Positions 26,816 through 35,900 of a DNA stretch of 64,000 bases are shown in pieces (the first letter of the stretch is position 1; each line of letters begins with the position of its first letter). The stretch is from positions 868,001-932,000 of the forward strand of contig NZ_SBLB01000001.1 in assembly GCF_004138325.1 (NCBI RefSeq), given 5' to 3'. The notes beneath the pieces were generated by a model. It made no database searches, was not told where the DNA came from, and saw only the letters and a list, made by a program, of their open reading frames with translations. The DNA is from Spirosoma sordidisoli. GTDB lineage: Bacteria > Bacteroidota > Bacteroidia > Cytophagales > Spirosomataceae. The position numbers and the translations under genes are program-made.

Positions 26816-27931
26816 ATGCAGGATGTTATCGTAATAGGCGGAGGGCTCGCCGGACTGGTCAGCGCACTGGAGCTGGCGCGGGCTGGCCATACCGTCACAC
26901 TGATCGAACGAAAAACATATCCTTTCCACCGGGTTTGTGGTGAATACGTCTCCAACGAAGTCAGGGCCTACGTCGAATCGCTGGGCATCGATCTGGCGGG
27001 GCTGGGCGCGGCCGACATCCGGCGTTTCGAGATTTCGTCGCCCTCGGGTCGGCTACTCAGCAGTCCGCTCGATCTGGGCGGTTTCGGCATCAGCCGCTAC
27101 ACGCTCGACTATGAACTCTTCCTGCGGGCGCAGGCCGCCGGGGTAACCTTCCTGCTGGGCCAGTCAGTCGAGGACGTCTCGTTTCAGGACGATGTGTTCA
27201 CCGTTACCCTCAGCCACGGACAGACCCTGTCAGGCCGGCTCGTGATCGGCGCCTTTGGCAAACGGTCGCGGCTCGACAAAACCCTCGACCGACCCTTCAT
27301 GCACCAGCCTTCGCCGTATGTTGGGGTGAAATACCACGTTCGGATCGATCTGCCCACCGACGTCATTGCGCTGCACAACTTTTCGGACGGCTACTGCGGC
27401 ATGTCGGCTATCGAAAACGATGCGTACTGCGTCTGCTATCTCACCACCCGCGCCAACCTGCGCCGGTACGGGAACATTCCGGCTATGGAGCGGGCGGTGC
27501 TTCATCAGAACCCGCACCTGAAAGCCGTATTCGACCGGGCTACGTTCCTGTACGCCAAACCCGAAGTGATCAACGAAATTTCATTCGCGCCCAAACTGGC
27601 GGTTGACCATCATCTGCTGATGGCGGGCGACTCGGCCGGGCTGATAACGCCCCTCTGCGGTAATGGCATGGCCATGGCCATTCACGGGGCCAAACTCGTC
27701 AGTGAATTGTCTGACGCTTATCTGCGCGGTCAGCTCAGTCGCCCGGCGCTGGAGCATCAATACCAGCAGGCCTGGTCAGCGCAGTTTGCCCGGCGTTTGT
27801 GGGTCGGCCGAACCGTGCAGAAACTATTTGGCCGCCCCTGGCTGACCGAAGCGGGAATCCGGGCTTTTGGCGCGTTCAAACCGGCCCTGCGTACGGTTAT
27901 GCGGCAAACCCACGGCCAGGTCATTGCCTGA
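26816..27931 (+). CDS. FAD-dependent oxidoreductase, geranylgeranyl reductase-like
   Basis: 371 residues from the ATG at 26816, which places the dinucleotide-binding motif VIVIGGGLAGLVSALELARAG at the very N-terminus; ATGs at 26807 and 26789 are alternatives. It has ERKTYPFHRVCGEYVSNE, typical of the geranylgeranyl reductase / flavin monooxygenase group, and a GDSAGLITPLCGNGMAMAI motif near 276-294 that binds the FAD diphosphate. Such enzymes saturate prenyl chains or oxidise aromatic and polyketide substrates. There are no pathway neighbours to fix the substrate. Confidence 0.82.
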   Translation: MQDVIVIGGGLAGLVSALELARAGHTVTLIERKTYPFHRVCGEYVSNEVRAYVESLGIDLAGLGAADIRRFEISSPSGRLLSSPLDLGGFGISRYTLDYELFLRAQAAGVTFLLGQSVEDVSFQDDVFTVTLSHGQTLSGRLVIGAFGKRSRLDKTLDRPFMHQPSPYVGVKYHVRIDLPTDVIALHNFSDGYCGMSAIENDAYCVCYLTTRANLRRYGNIPAMERAVLHQNPHLKAVFDRATFLYAKPEVINEISFAPKLAVDHHLLMAGDSAGLITPLCGNGMAMAIHGAKLVSELSDAYLRGQLSRPALEHQYQQAWSAQFARRLWVGRTVQKLFGRPWLTEAGIRAFGAFKPALRTVMRQTHGQVIA

Positions 27932-28021
27932 TCGGCACGCTTCATACGGGCAATTCATCCGTTCAGAACCTCTTTTACGCACTTCGTATAACCCCTTCTT
28001 CTGCAGCGGTTTAGGCCACCC

Positions 28022-28029
28022 TACCTTTG
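28022..28029 (+). promoter_or_regulatory. -7 box for the small secreted protein gene
   Basis: TACCTTTG is a full match to the Bacteroidota -7 consensus TAnnTTTG, 43 nt upstream of the ATG at 28073. A -33 element is not obvious. Confidence 0.5.
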
Positions 28030-28072
28030 TTGTGTTCAAATTAAACAACAACCAGAAACTACTGAACACAAC

Positions 28073-28489
28073 ATGAAAACTGTAGCCAAATCAATTCTGC
28101 TGGGCCTGCTTCTGCTAGGTTCATTCTGTGGGCTGATTGCCCTCACGGCCAGTGCCGCCCAGGCCGGCCCGACCGACGACCACCTCGTAAAATCCGCCGT
28201 TCGTCATCGTATGTATTCGTCACCTTCAGGAGAGGTGATTAACGTAAACGTAGAGAAGCCCGCTGGCCAACTGGTCCGCGTGTTCATCGCCGACGAGAGC
28301 GGTCGGGTGCTGGCTCACCAGACGATCGGGAAGAAAGGGGAAAAGTACCGGCTCCGCTTCAACGTGGCCGATCTGGAAGACGGCGCCTATAGCCTTCGTA
28401 TCTCAGGCAAAAACACGCACGACCAGTATGACTTCAAACTAAGCACGCCTAAAGCTGAAAAGCCCGTTCGGTCGGTAAGTCTCCAATAA
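28073..28489 (+). CDS. Small secreted protein with a T9SS-tail-like beta domain
   Basis: 138 residues. A signal peptide (1-30, ending ASAAQA) is followed by a charged linker and one beta-sandwich-like domain: VNVEKPAGQLVRVFIADESGRVLAHQTIG...LRFNVADLEDGAYSLRISG. This pattern is close to the T9SS C-terminal sorting domain (VxVYDxxGRxV...LxxGxYxLxV), but here it is nearly the whole mature protein. It may be a small periplasmic or surface protein. Transcription is probably monocistronic, with a -7 box upstream and a hairpin terminator downstream. Confidence 0.7.
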   Translation: MKTVAKSILLGLLLLGSFCGLIALTASAAQAGPTDDHLVKSAVRHRMYSSPSGEVINVNVEKPAGQLVRVFIADESGRVLAHQTIGKKGEKYRLRFNVADLEDGAYSLRISGKNTHDQYDFKLSTPKAEKPVRSVSLQ

Positions 28490-28563
28490 ACTACCTATCA
28501 GCCCCCTACGGCTCGGGCGCTCTTTCAAACAACTCAGTTCACTTTACGAACCCTTCATACTTA

Positions 28564-28598
28564 CCCCGGTCTGCTTCGGCAAGCCGGGGTTTAGTTTT
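28564..28598 (+). terminator. Intrinsic terminator with TTCG tetraloop
   Basis: An 11-bp stem CCCCGGTCTGC / GCAAGCCGGGG with one mismatch and one G-T pair, closed by a TTCG loop (28564-28589), is followed by a T-rich stretch. It separates the small secreted protein from the next gene. Confidence 0.8.
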
Positions 28599-28619
28599 GC
28601 TCCGTAACCAACAAAAACA

Positions 28620-29222
28620 ATGACCATCAGACATACCCTGGCCCTGGCGGTACTCTCCGCTCAGGTCGCCCTCGCCCAGGACGATCCCATCCGTCCACCA
28701 GCCCGCCCACTAACGATCTCGCTCTTCTCCGAGTCGGTTAGCCTGCCCACCTTCAAAGGGTTTTTGCGCCGACCCAACCTCGGCGTTCGCATCGGCACGG
28801 AGTTTTATTACCGCAACCGGCCGGGTTCGCAGCTGATTCAGACGCTGAATGTCGGTTTTTACCACCACCGGGGCCTGCAAAGCGGCCTGTACCTGAATAC
28901 CGAGCTGGGGTACCGTAAATTCATAGGTGGCTTCTTTGCCGAAGGCTTTATTGGCCTGGGCGCGCTGGGACTGTCGCAGCAGCTCCGTCGATACGAACGA
29001 ACCGAAACCGGCGATTTCAGGCTGGCGTCCCGCTGGATGCTGCGCGCCATGCCGTCGGTCAGCGCGGGTGTCGGCTACCAGTTCGGGCGGCAGACAACGA
29101 TGCCGGTCACCCTCTTCACCCGCTACGAAGCCTTCGGCGAAACACCCTTCAGCAACCGGGGTATTCCGGTGCTTCCCCACTCAGCCCTGCACATAGGTAC
29201 CCGATTTCCGGTCAATCCGTAA
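28620..29222 (+). CDS. Predicted outer membrane beta-barrel protein
   Basis: 200 residues with a signal peptide (1-19, ALA-Q). The mature part alternates polar and hydrophobic residues in strands such as GVRIGTEFYYRNR, LIQTLNVGFYHH, SGLYLNTELGYRKF and SVSAGVGYQFG, ending HIGTRFPVNP. This is a small eight-strand-like barrel of the kind common in Bacteroidota outer membranes. It lies 18 bp ahead of the serine hydrolase lipoprotein gene and probably shares its transcript. No family name can be given. Confidence 0.65.
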   Translation: MTIRHTLALAVLSAQVALAQDDPIRPPARPLTISLFSESVSLPTFKGFLRRPNLGVRIGTEFYYRNRPGSQLIQTLNVGFYHHRGLQSGLYLNTELGYRKFIGGFFAEGFIGLGALGLSQQLRRYERTETGDFRLASRWMLRAMPSVSAGVGYQFGRQTTMPVTLFTRYEAFGETPFSNRGIPVLPHSALHIGTRFPVNP

Positions 29223-29240
29223 CCCTTCCTCATCCCAATC

Positions 29241-30386
29241 ATGAACTTATCTGCTTACTGGCCCGCTCTGCTGGGCCTGCTCATGGGCTGCGAGCCCCTG
29301 GCCGTTCCGCAACCCACCCCTCTCCCCTGCGACCTGTCGGCCTACGCCCGACACCCGCGCCACCAGACGTACCTGACCGAACTACAGCAGTACCGACAGC
29401 AATCGGTCGCGCCGGGCAGCATCCTGCTCATTCAAAAACCGGGCGAACCGCGCTGGATCGGCGCCGTCGGGAAAGCGAATCTGGAATACCAGACCGACAT
29501 ACTGCCCTGTAGCCAGTTCCGGGTTGGGAGTATCACCAAGATGTTTGTAGCCGTAGCGGTCCTGAAACTGGTGGAGCAGGGCAAACTCCGGCTCGACGAC
29601 CGGCTGGCGACCCTGCTGCCCCATACCGCAGGCCATATCCCACAGGCCGACCAGATCACCCTGCGGCACCTGCTGTCGCATACGAGTGGTATCACCGACC
29701 CGCCCAACGAGAGCATCCGGTATCAGCTCCGCATTGTCGATAACGCGCCGGAACGGTTCAGCCTGACCACCGATCAGCTGTTGGCTACCTATGTATACGG
29801 AAAACCACTGCACTTCACGCCGGGAACCGGCTGGAGCTACAGCAATGCCAACTACTGGCTGCTGGGGAAACTGCTGGAGCAGCAAACTGGCAAACCCCTC
29901 CAAAGCGTACTGAACGACTGGATTTTCAACCCACTCGCACTCAACAACACCTACCTGGAAGTACGAGACGATAGCCAGCTGGTACGCGGCTATGCCGACC
30001 TCTACGGCGATGGACGCCTGTTCGACGTCAGCCACTGGGACCGGGCCGACAGCGATGGCGAAGCCGACGGCGGTATCATCTCGACAGCGGCCGACCTGGC
30101 TACGTTTGCCGAAGCGCTCTTTGGCGGTAAGCTGCTCAGCGACACCTGGCTGACGGAGATGCTCAAGCCCACCCGGCTCCCCAGCTGCCCCGACGGCGAC
30201 TGCGAGTATGGGCTGGGCGTAGAACACTGGAAAACCGGGCTGGGACTGGCCTACGGCCATAACGGCGGCTCGGTAGGTATCGAAGCCAACCTGCTTTATT
30301 TTCCCCACAACCGGGGCGTATTTGTCCTGTACAAAAACAACGGCAACGGCTCCGACAAACGGCTCATGGACCGACTCATGAAATGA
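29241..30386 (+). CDS. Serine hydrolase lipoprotein (beta-lactamase / class C-like)
   Basis: 381 residues. A lipoprotein signal with lipobox LMGC (Cys17) is followed by a beta-lactamase-related fold: SxxK motif as SITK (Ser97, Lys100), YSN motif in GWSYSNANYWLLGKLLE (near 195), and HNGG in YGHNGGSVG close to the C-terminus. Such proteins act as D-amino-acid peptidases or esterases at the cell surface; lactamase activity need not be present. The stop codon overlaps the start of the next gene as ATGA. Confidence 0.85.
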   Translation: MNLSAYWPALLGLLMGCEPLAVPQPTPLPCDLSAYARHPRHQTYLTELQQYRQQSVAPGSILLIQKPGEPRWIGAVGKANLEYQTDILPCSQFRVGSITKMFVAVAVLKLVEQGKLRLDDRLATLLPHTAGHIPQADQITLRHLLSHTSGITDPPNESIRYQLRIVDNAPERFSLTTDQLLATYVYGKPLHFTPGTGWSYSNANYWLLGKLLEQQTGKPLQSVLNDWIFNPLALNNTYLEVRDDSQLVRGYADLYGDGRLFDVSHWDRADSDGEADGGIISTAADLATFAEALFGGKLLSDTWLTEMLKPTRLPSCPDGDCEYGLGVEHWKTGLGLAYGHNGGSVGIEANLLYFPHNRGVFVLYKNNGNGSDKRLMDRLMK

Positions 30387-31075
30387 CAGCATCCCGCTCA
30401 TCGCTTCAGATCTACGCCGGTCTGATTGGCTTCTGCCTGATTACGCTCGGGCTGGGCCGCTACCTCGACAGCCAGGGCGTGGCGAATCTCCGGCAGTTTG
30501 GCTGGGATGGCGTCGGGCTGGTAGCCCTCGGCACGGTGGGCGTCTGGCTGGCACCCCGCACGGGCTTCGCCGACCTGCTCGATCGGCGCGTCACCAACTG
30601 GCAGCGCCTGGGTCGCCCCCTGGTCGTCGGGCTCCTCTTCGCGCTGGCCGATGTACTGGTTTTTGTCTGGGTTATCCATCCCGAACCGGTTACCGCGCTC
30701 CTGCCTTTCATGCAGCCATTTCCCTATTCGATACTGTTGTACGGATCGGGCGCGCTGTATGTCGACGTGCTGTACCGGCTCCTGCCCATTCCGGTTCTGA
30801 TGTGGCTTATTGGCCGGTACGCGCTTACCAATCCCCGGCATACGGGCCTGTTCTGGCTACTGGCAGGCCTCTCGTCATTGGTTGAACCGCTGGAGCAGCT
30901 CATCACCGACTCACCGGCCCTGATCGCGTATAGTTTTGCCAGTGGGTATCTGATGAATCTGTTGCAGGCCTATTTTTTCAGGAAGTACGGGTTTCTGGCC
31001 GGGCTCATGATCCGGCTGGGGCATTATGCGCTCTGGCACGTCGGGTTTGGGCTGTGGGTTGAGCTGAGGTTATAA
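30383..31075 (+). CDS. Integral membrane protein of unknown function
   Basis: 230 residues with about six hydrophobic helices. A conserved-looking end, YFFRKYGFLAGLMIRLGHYALWHVGFG, faintly recalls the last helices of CPBP/CAAX-type membrane proteases, but the paired Glu and Arg/His motifs are not convincing. It overlaps the serine hydrolase gene by 4 bp (ATGA), so the two are co-translated. It is followed 8 bp later by the sensor kinase gene. Confidence 0.65.
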   Translation: MTASRSSLQIYAGLIGFCLITLGLGRYLDSQGVANLRQFGWDGVGLVALGTVGVWLAPRTGFADLLDRRVTNWQRLGRPLVVGLLFALADVLVFVWVIHPEPVTALLPFMQPFPYSILLYGSGALYVDVLYRLLPIPVLMWLIGRYALTNPRHTGLFWLLAGLSSLVEPLEQLITDSPALIAYSFASGYLMNLLQAYFFRKYGFLAGLMIRLGHYALWHVGFGLWVELRL

Positions 31076-31083
31076 AACGAACC

Positions 31084-32127
31084 ATGAACGAACTAAACGA
31101 TAAGACCCTGCGTCTGGCCGGACCGCTCATTCTGTGGGCGGTGGCCACGGTATTCTTCAACCTGTCTACGCTGGTACACGCTACCGTAAGTCCCTGGCGA
31201 TTTGTGCCGTACGGGATCGTAACGCTGTACATGACCTGGTTTACGGTACGGTGGCTGGTTATGCAGGCCCAGCGCCGATACGCGGGCCTGGAGCGCACCC
31301 GGCAACGGCTGATCTGGCTGGTACTGGCCGGCTTGCCCGTAACAGCCCTGCTGGTCGGCGCCCGGATTATGCTGGCGCGCTACTGGGTCTTCGCCAACCA
31401 ACCGGACTGGGATACCGGCGACGTTCCGTTCATGTTCGGCATCGGCCTGTTCAATCTGGCCATTATCGTATCGATCTATGAATCGCGCTACTTTTTCAGG
31501 CAGTGGCTTCGTACCAAGCGGGAGGCCGAAGAGCTACAGCGGGCGCAGCTCGAAATGCAGCTCAGCTCGCTCCGCAGCCAGGTGCAGCCGCATTTTCTGT
31601 TCAACAGCCTGAACACCCTGCAGGCGCTGGTGAAGGCCAACGAGAATCCGAAAGCGATGCAGTTCATCGGTGATCTGGCGCAGGTGTACCGCTACCTTCT
31701 CCAAAGCAACGACCAGCTCCTGATTTCGCTGGAGAGCGAGCTGGCCTTTACGCACGCCTACATCAACCTGCTCAAGACCCGTTTCGAAGACGGCCTCCAG
31801 CTCGATATTGCCATCAATCCGGCCTATCGCCACTACCGACTGCCTCCGCTCACCCTGCAGCTTCTGGTCGAGAATACCGTAAAGCACAATGTCGTCAGCA
31901 CAACCCAGCCCCTCACGATCCGGATTTACGATAGCGACGAAGCGTTTCTGGTCGTCGAAAATAACCTGCAGCGTCGGCCCCGCTCCGATGTGGCGTCGGA
32001 CAAGAAAGGGTTGCTGACCATCAGTCAGAAGTACCGGCTGCTCAACCAGCCCGATGTGGAAATTCACGAAAATGCAACCACCTTCGAGGTAAAAGTGCCG
32101 CTGATCAAGCCTCTCCAGACCCCCTGA
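31084..32127 (+). CDS. LytS-type sensor histidine kinase
   Basis: 347 residues. Four hydrophobic helices in the first 135 residues are followed by a short coiled coil (REAEELQRAQLEMQLSSLRSQ) and the histidine kinase block QVQPHFLFNSLNTL, with phosphoacceptor His near 170. A GHKL-type ATPase end with the N-box LLVENTVKHN follows. Only 8 bp separate its stop from the response regulator start. It likely senses a membrane or envelope signal and controls the operon carrying the serine hydrolase (inference from position). Confidence 0.92.
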   Translation: MNELNDKTLRLAGPLILWAVATVFFNLSTLVHATVSPWRFVPYGIVTLYMTWFTVRWLVMQAQRRYAGLERTRQRLIWLVLAGLPVTALLVGARIMLARYWVFANQPDWDTGDVPFMFGIGLFNLAIIVSIYESRYFFRQWLRTKREAEELQRAQLEMQLSSLRSQVQPHFLFNSLNTLQALVKANENPKAMQFIGDLAQVYRYLLQSNDQLLISLESELAFTHAYINLLKTRFEDGLQLDIAINPAYRHYRLPPLTLQLLVENTVKHNVVSTTQPLTIRIYDSDEAFLVVENNLQRRPRSDVASDKKGLLTISQKYRLLNQPDVEIHENATTFEVKVPLIKPLQTP

Positions 32128-32135
32128 CCCAGCCC

Positions 32136-32912
32136 ATGAACGTACTGATTATTGAAGATGAGCCACTGGCCGCCCGGCAGCTCCGGACCATGATTCAGGA
32201 CTTCGATGCCGCCATCAGCGTGCTTGCCGTACTCGACAGCGTGGTCGGCGCGACCCAGTGGTTCCAGACGCACCCGCAGCCCGATCTGTTACTGGCCGAC
32301 ATTGAGCTGGTTGACGGGCAAAGCTTCGAGATTTTCGACCAGGTGGAAGTACGATGTCCGGTCATTTTTACGACGGCTTACGATGCCTTTGCCCTCCGGG
32401 CTTTTCAGGTGCATAGCGTCGATTACCTGCTGAAACCCATCGACGAAACTGCCCTGCGCCGGAGCCTGGAGAAGTTCCGCGACATGCAGCGGCTCTTCGG
32501 GGCGGCCCGCGCCAGCACCGACCTGCGCGAACTGATCGCTAGCCTGCGCCCCGAACCGACAGCCCAGCCCGATTACCGCGACCGGTTTTTGCTCAAACAG
32601 GGATCACGGCTGCTGCCGGTCGATGTGGCCGAGATGGCTTATTTTTCGACCCGCGAGCGGCTCACGTTCGTACATACCTGGGATCAGCGCGCGCTGCTCA
32701 TGGATTACACCCTCGATGAACTTGAAAACCGGCTCAACCCGAACCTGTTCTTCCGGGCGAACCGGCAGTTTATCCTGCATGCGCAGGTTATCCAGCGGGT
32801 GCATATCCACTTCAACGGCCGGCTAAAACTGGACCTCAAACTTCCCGTCGATGAAGCGATTTTTATCAGCCGCGACAAAGCCGGTGAGTTCAGAGCCTGG
32901 CTGGGCGAATAA
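32136..32912 (+). CDS. LytTR-family response regulator
   Basis: 258 residues. The receiver domain (1-120) has acidic pair EDE at 7-9, phosphoacceptor Asp55 in LLADIEL, Thr/Ala switch in FTTAYDAFALRAF, and Lys in YLLKPID. The LytTR DNA-binding domain follows (about 155-255: RFLLKQGSRLLPVDVAEMAYFSTRERLTFVHT...FFRANRQFILHAQVI). It is the partner of the kinase just upstream. Confidence 0.94.
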   Translation: MNVLIIEDEPLAARQLRTMIQDFDAAISVLAVLDSVVGATQWFQTHPQPDLLLADIELVDGQSFEIFDQVEVRCPVIFTTAYDAFALRAFQVHSVDYLLKPIDETALRRSLEKFRDMQRLFGAARASTDLRELIASLRPEPTAQPDYRDRFLLKQGSRLLPVDVAEMAYFSTRERLTFVHTWDQRALLMDYTLDELENRLNPNLFFRANRQFILHAQVIQRVHIHFNGRLKLDLKLPVDEAIFISRDKAGEFRAWLGE

Positions 32913-32924
32913 GTCTCCGGCCTG

Positions 32925-35900
32925 CTAGAAAGCGCCCCGGCTCGTGAAGGTGGTGATGGAGCTGGGCGCCGTGGGGGCCGGCTCGCTGGGGGCGGGCGGG
33001 GCCGACTGTATGCCGGGCGTTGGCCGCCGAACGTTGAAGATCCGGTTGAACGAGCGGGTATAGAGCACGCTCAGTCCACCACCCGTGGTAATGGTGCTGT
33101 TGATACTCCCCTGCCCCAGTATACTTTGCTGATTGCGGTTGTACATCTTGGCGCGCAGTCGGCCATCAGACGTAATGAAGTACTCGAGGGTCCACTCGCC
33201 GAGCAGACTGGCCGCGTTGTACTGGCTCTGGCCGTAGGTAAACCCACCGTCGCGGCTGATCCGGAGCCGGTCGTTCAGGAGCCGGTACGAGAAGCGAAGT
33301 TGCAGGTTGTTGAGCAGGTTTTCGTTCTGCTGCGTACCGAAGCCCGTAAAGCCGCCAAACGACACCCCCACATCCAGGTTCTCGTCCAGGTTGGAGGCCA
33401 GTCGGCTGATCTGGTTGGAGAGCAGTTCGCTCACGCTATTGGCCACACCCGAGTTGACCTGGTTCTGATCGAACAGACTGGTGCCTTCGGGCAGCAGCTG
33501 GTTGAACAGGAGAACACTGCTGACCTGCCGGGTCAGTTCCTGCTCGTTGCTCTGCAGCCGCGACTCGAAGCTGGTCACCGCCTGCCGAAAATCCGACGAA
33601 GCCGGGTATTCTTTCACATCGAGGTCGTAGCTGATGGCGGGCGCACCCAGCTCGCCGTTTAGTTTGATGAGCAGATCGACCGGGTACCGGCGCGACTGAT
33701 CAGCGGTTCGGTTGGTGGTGCTGCTGGAGCCATTCACCGCCAGCAGCGGGGCCAGCGAGGTGTATTGGGTGTAGGCCGCCGTTACGTCGAGCAGGGCACC
33801 GTAGGGATCGCCCGTCCAGGTGATCCGGCTGTTGGGCTGTATCTGGAATCGTTTGTTGATCACGTTCTGGAAGGTGAACGTATAATCCCCTTTCTGGATC
33901 TCGTAGCTGCCCGTCATGGTGAAGTCGCCTTTGGTATCGACTTTCATACCAAGCCGACCCTGGCCGTAGGCTTTGATGATGTCGCCCGTTTGCCGGTCCA
34001 GCTGAATTTCGCAATACGCATCGGGCGTAATGTCGAAGTTGAAATCCATCTGAATCCGCGACAGGTCAACGTCGCCCGAGGCTGGTGTGGCGTCGGTGGG
34101 TCTGGCAGGCTGGCCAGCCGTCAGCGCGTTCCGGTTCACGAACCGAATCCGATCGTCCGACGCGACCGACGTGGCTCCATCGAGCGGAATAAAAATACGC
34201 GTACCTTTATTACTGGTCGCGTTGGCCCGGATGGTGAGGTTGTTGAGCGGTCCGTAGAGTTCAGCTTTACCCGTCACGATAGCCTGACCGTAGAACAGAT
34301 CGTTGTCTTTGGCCGTCGTGTTCAGGATTTTAAAGTTCCTGAAATCAGCATCGAATCCCAGGGTGAAATACCGGAATCCGTCGTGATACACCCCACCCCG
34401 CAGCTGAGCGGTATTGCCGTCGGTATCGCGCAGGGTCAGTCGGCGGGTAATGATCTCGTTCTCTCCGAAGTAGATAATATCGTCGAAGGTAAAGTCGGTT
34501 TTGAGGTAGTCGAAGCGGCCCCGGCCCCCTTTTACGGCCAGCTCTCCCTTGAAAACGGGTGCCGATGGCTGACCCGTAACGGCAATTTTACCGCTGGCCG
34601 TTCCGCCCAGGTTGGAGAAGAGGCCGGTCGTAAACGCTTCCAGCACGTGCAGATCGGCATCGTTCACACTAGCGCTGAGGGCCAGCGGACTGGCCTTCTG
34701 CTGGGGCGTGTAGTTACCCGTCAGGGTCAGCACACTGGCTCCGTTGCGGTTAACGTCGGCGTTGACGTTGAGCCGCTGGGCCGACTGATCCCAGGCCAGG
34801 CGCCCGTGTACGTCGCCGATCAGGGCGTTATCGTACGAGAGGGCGTTGACAGCCAGCTCGCTCTCGACAATGGGGGTTTCGTAGATGTCACGCAGCGACA
34901 GGCTACCGTTGAGGATCCCGCCCAGGCTGGTGAGCAGCACCGGATTCAGTGACGCCAGCCGGAAGTTCTGCGCCACCATGTCGAGATGCTGCGTGGTGTC
35001 GGGCGAAATCTGACCCGATACGCGGATGAGCTGATCCTGGTTCTGCACCGACACGTTGCGCAGGGTGTACTCGTCGCCCACCTTCCGGATCAGGCTGGCC
35101 GGATTCAGTACCCAGTCGCCGTTGAGTACGCGCAGCCGCGACGGGCGGAAGGTCAGGTCGATGGCATCGCCTTTGAACCGCAGCTCACCGTTCAGGTTGG
35201 CCCGGTTGGTGCTGCCGACCTGCTCGATACTGCTCGTAAACTCGATATGATCGACGTCCCACGAGGCTTCGGCCTGCAGCTGCCGGGTGGGCAGCAGCGA
35301 GCTAAACGTCTGCCGGTCTGAGCTTAGGACCGCCGAGGCCAGCACGGCCTGATCGTAGGTGTATTTGGAGCTGGTCAGGTCGAGTTCGCTCCGGCCAAAG
35401 GCCAGCGAGCCGAGCCGCATGGAATCCGTTTTGAGCGTAGCCGTCAGAAACGACAGGCTATCGACCGTAAACCGGCCTTCGAGCCGCGACGCGGGTGCCA
35501 CGTGATAGGTCGGCGCCAGAAACGCCAGCAGCGGTCGGGTATCTTTGGCCGTAAACTGAAAATCGACGCCATAGCGCGACGCGGCAGCCTGGCCCAACCG
35601 GCGGGCGCGCAGCCGCTTCTGCTCGTAGTAGGTTTTCATCCCGGCGGCATCGCCCTCAAAATAAAGCTGGTATTCGCGCGCCAGCCGGGTCAGATCGTCG
35701 AACGTGTGCTGAAGCTGGAACGCCCCCTGCAGCCGGGCCGTCAGAAACTCCGAGTCCAGATCGAAATACCGCTGGTTGCTGACCGAATCGCGGCCGGGCA
35801 GCGCGGCTGGTGCGCTGGTCCGCTCAACCGTCGATTGCAGCGTCAGCGCGCCTACGCTCAGGTTGCGCCGGTTCAGGCTTAGTTCGGCATTCTGCAGGGC

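Noticed and set aside
33765..34952. 395-codon plus-strand open frame
   Set aside because: Antisense to tamB, with no protein-like domain pattern.
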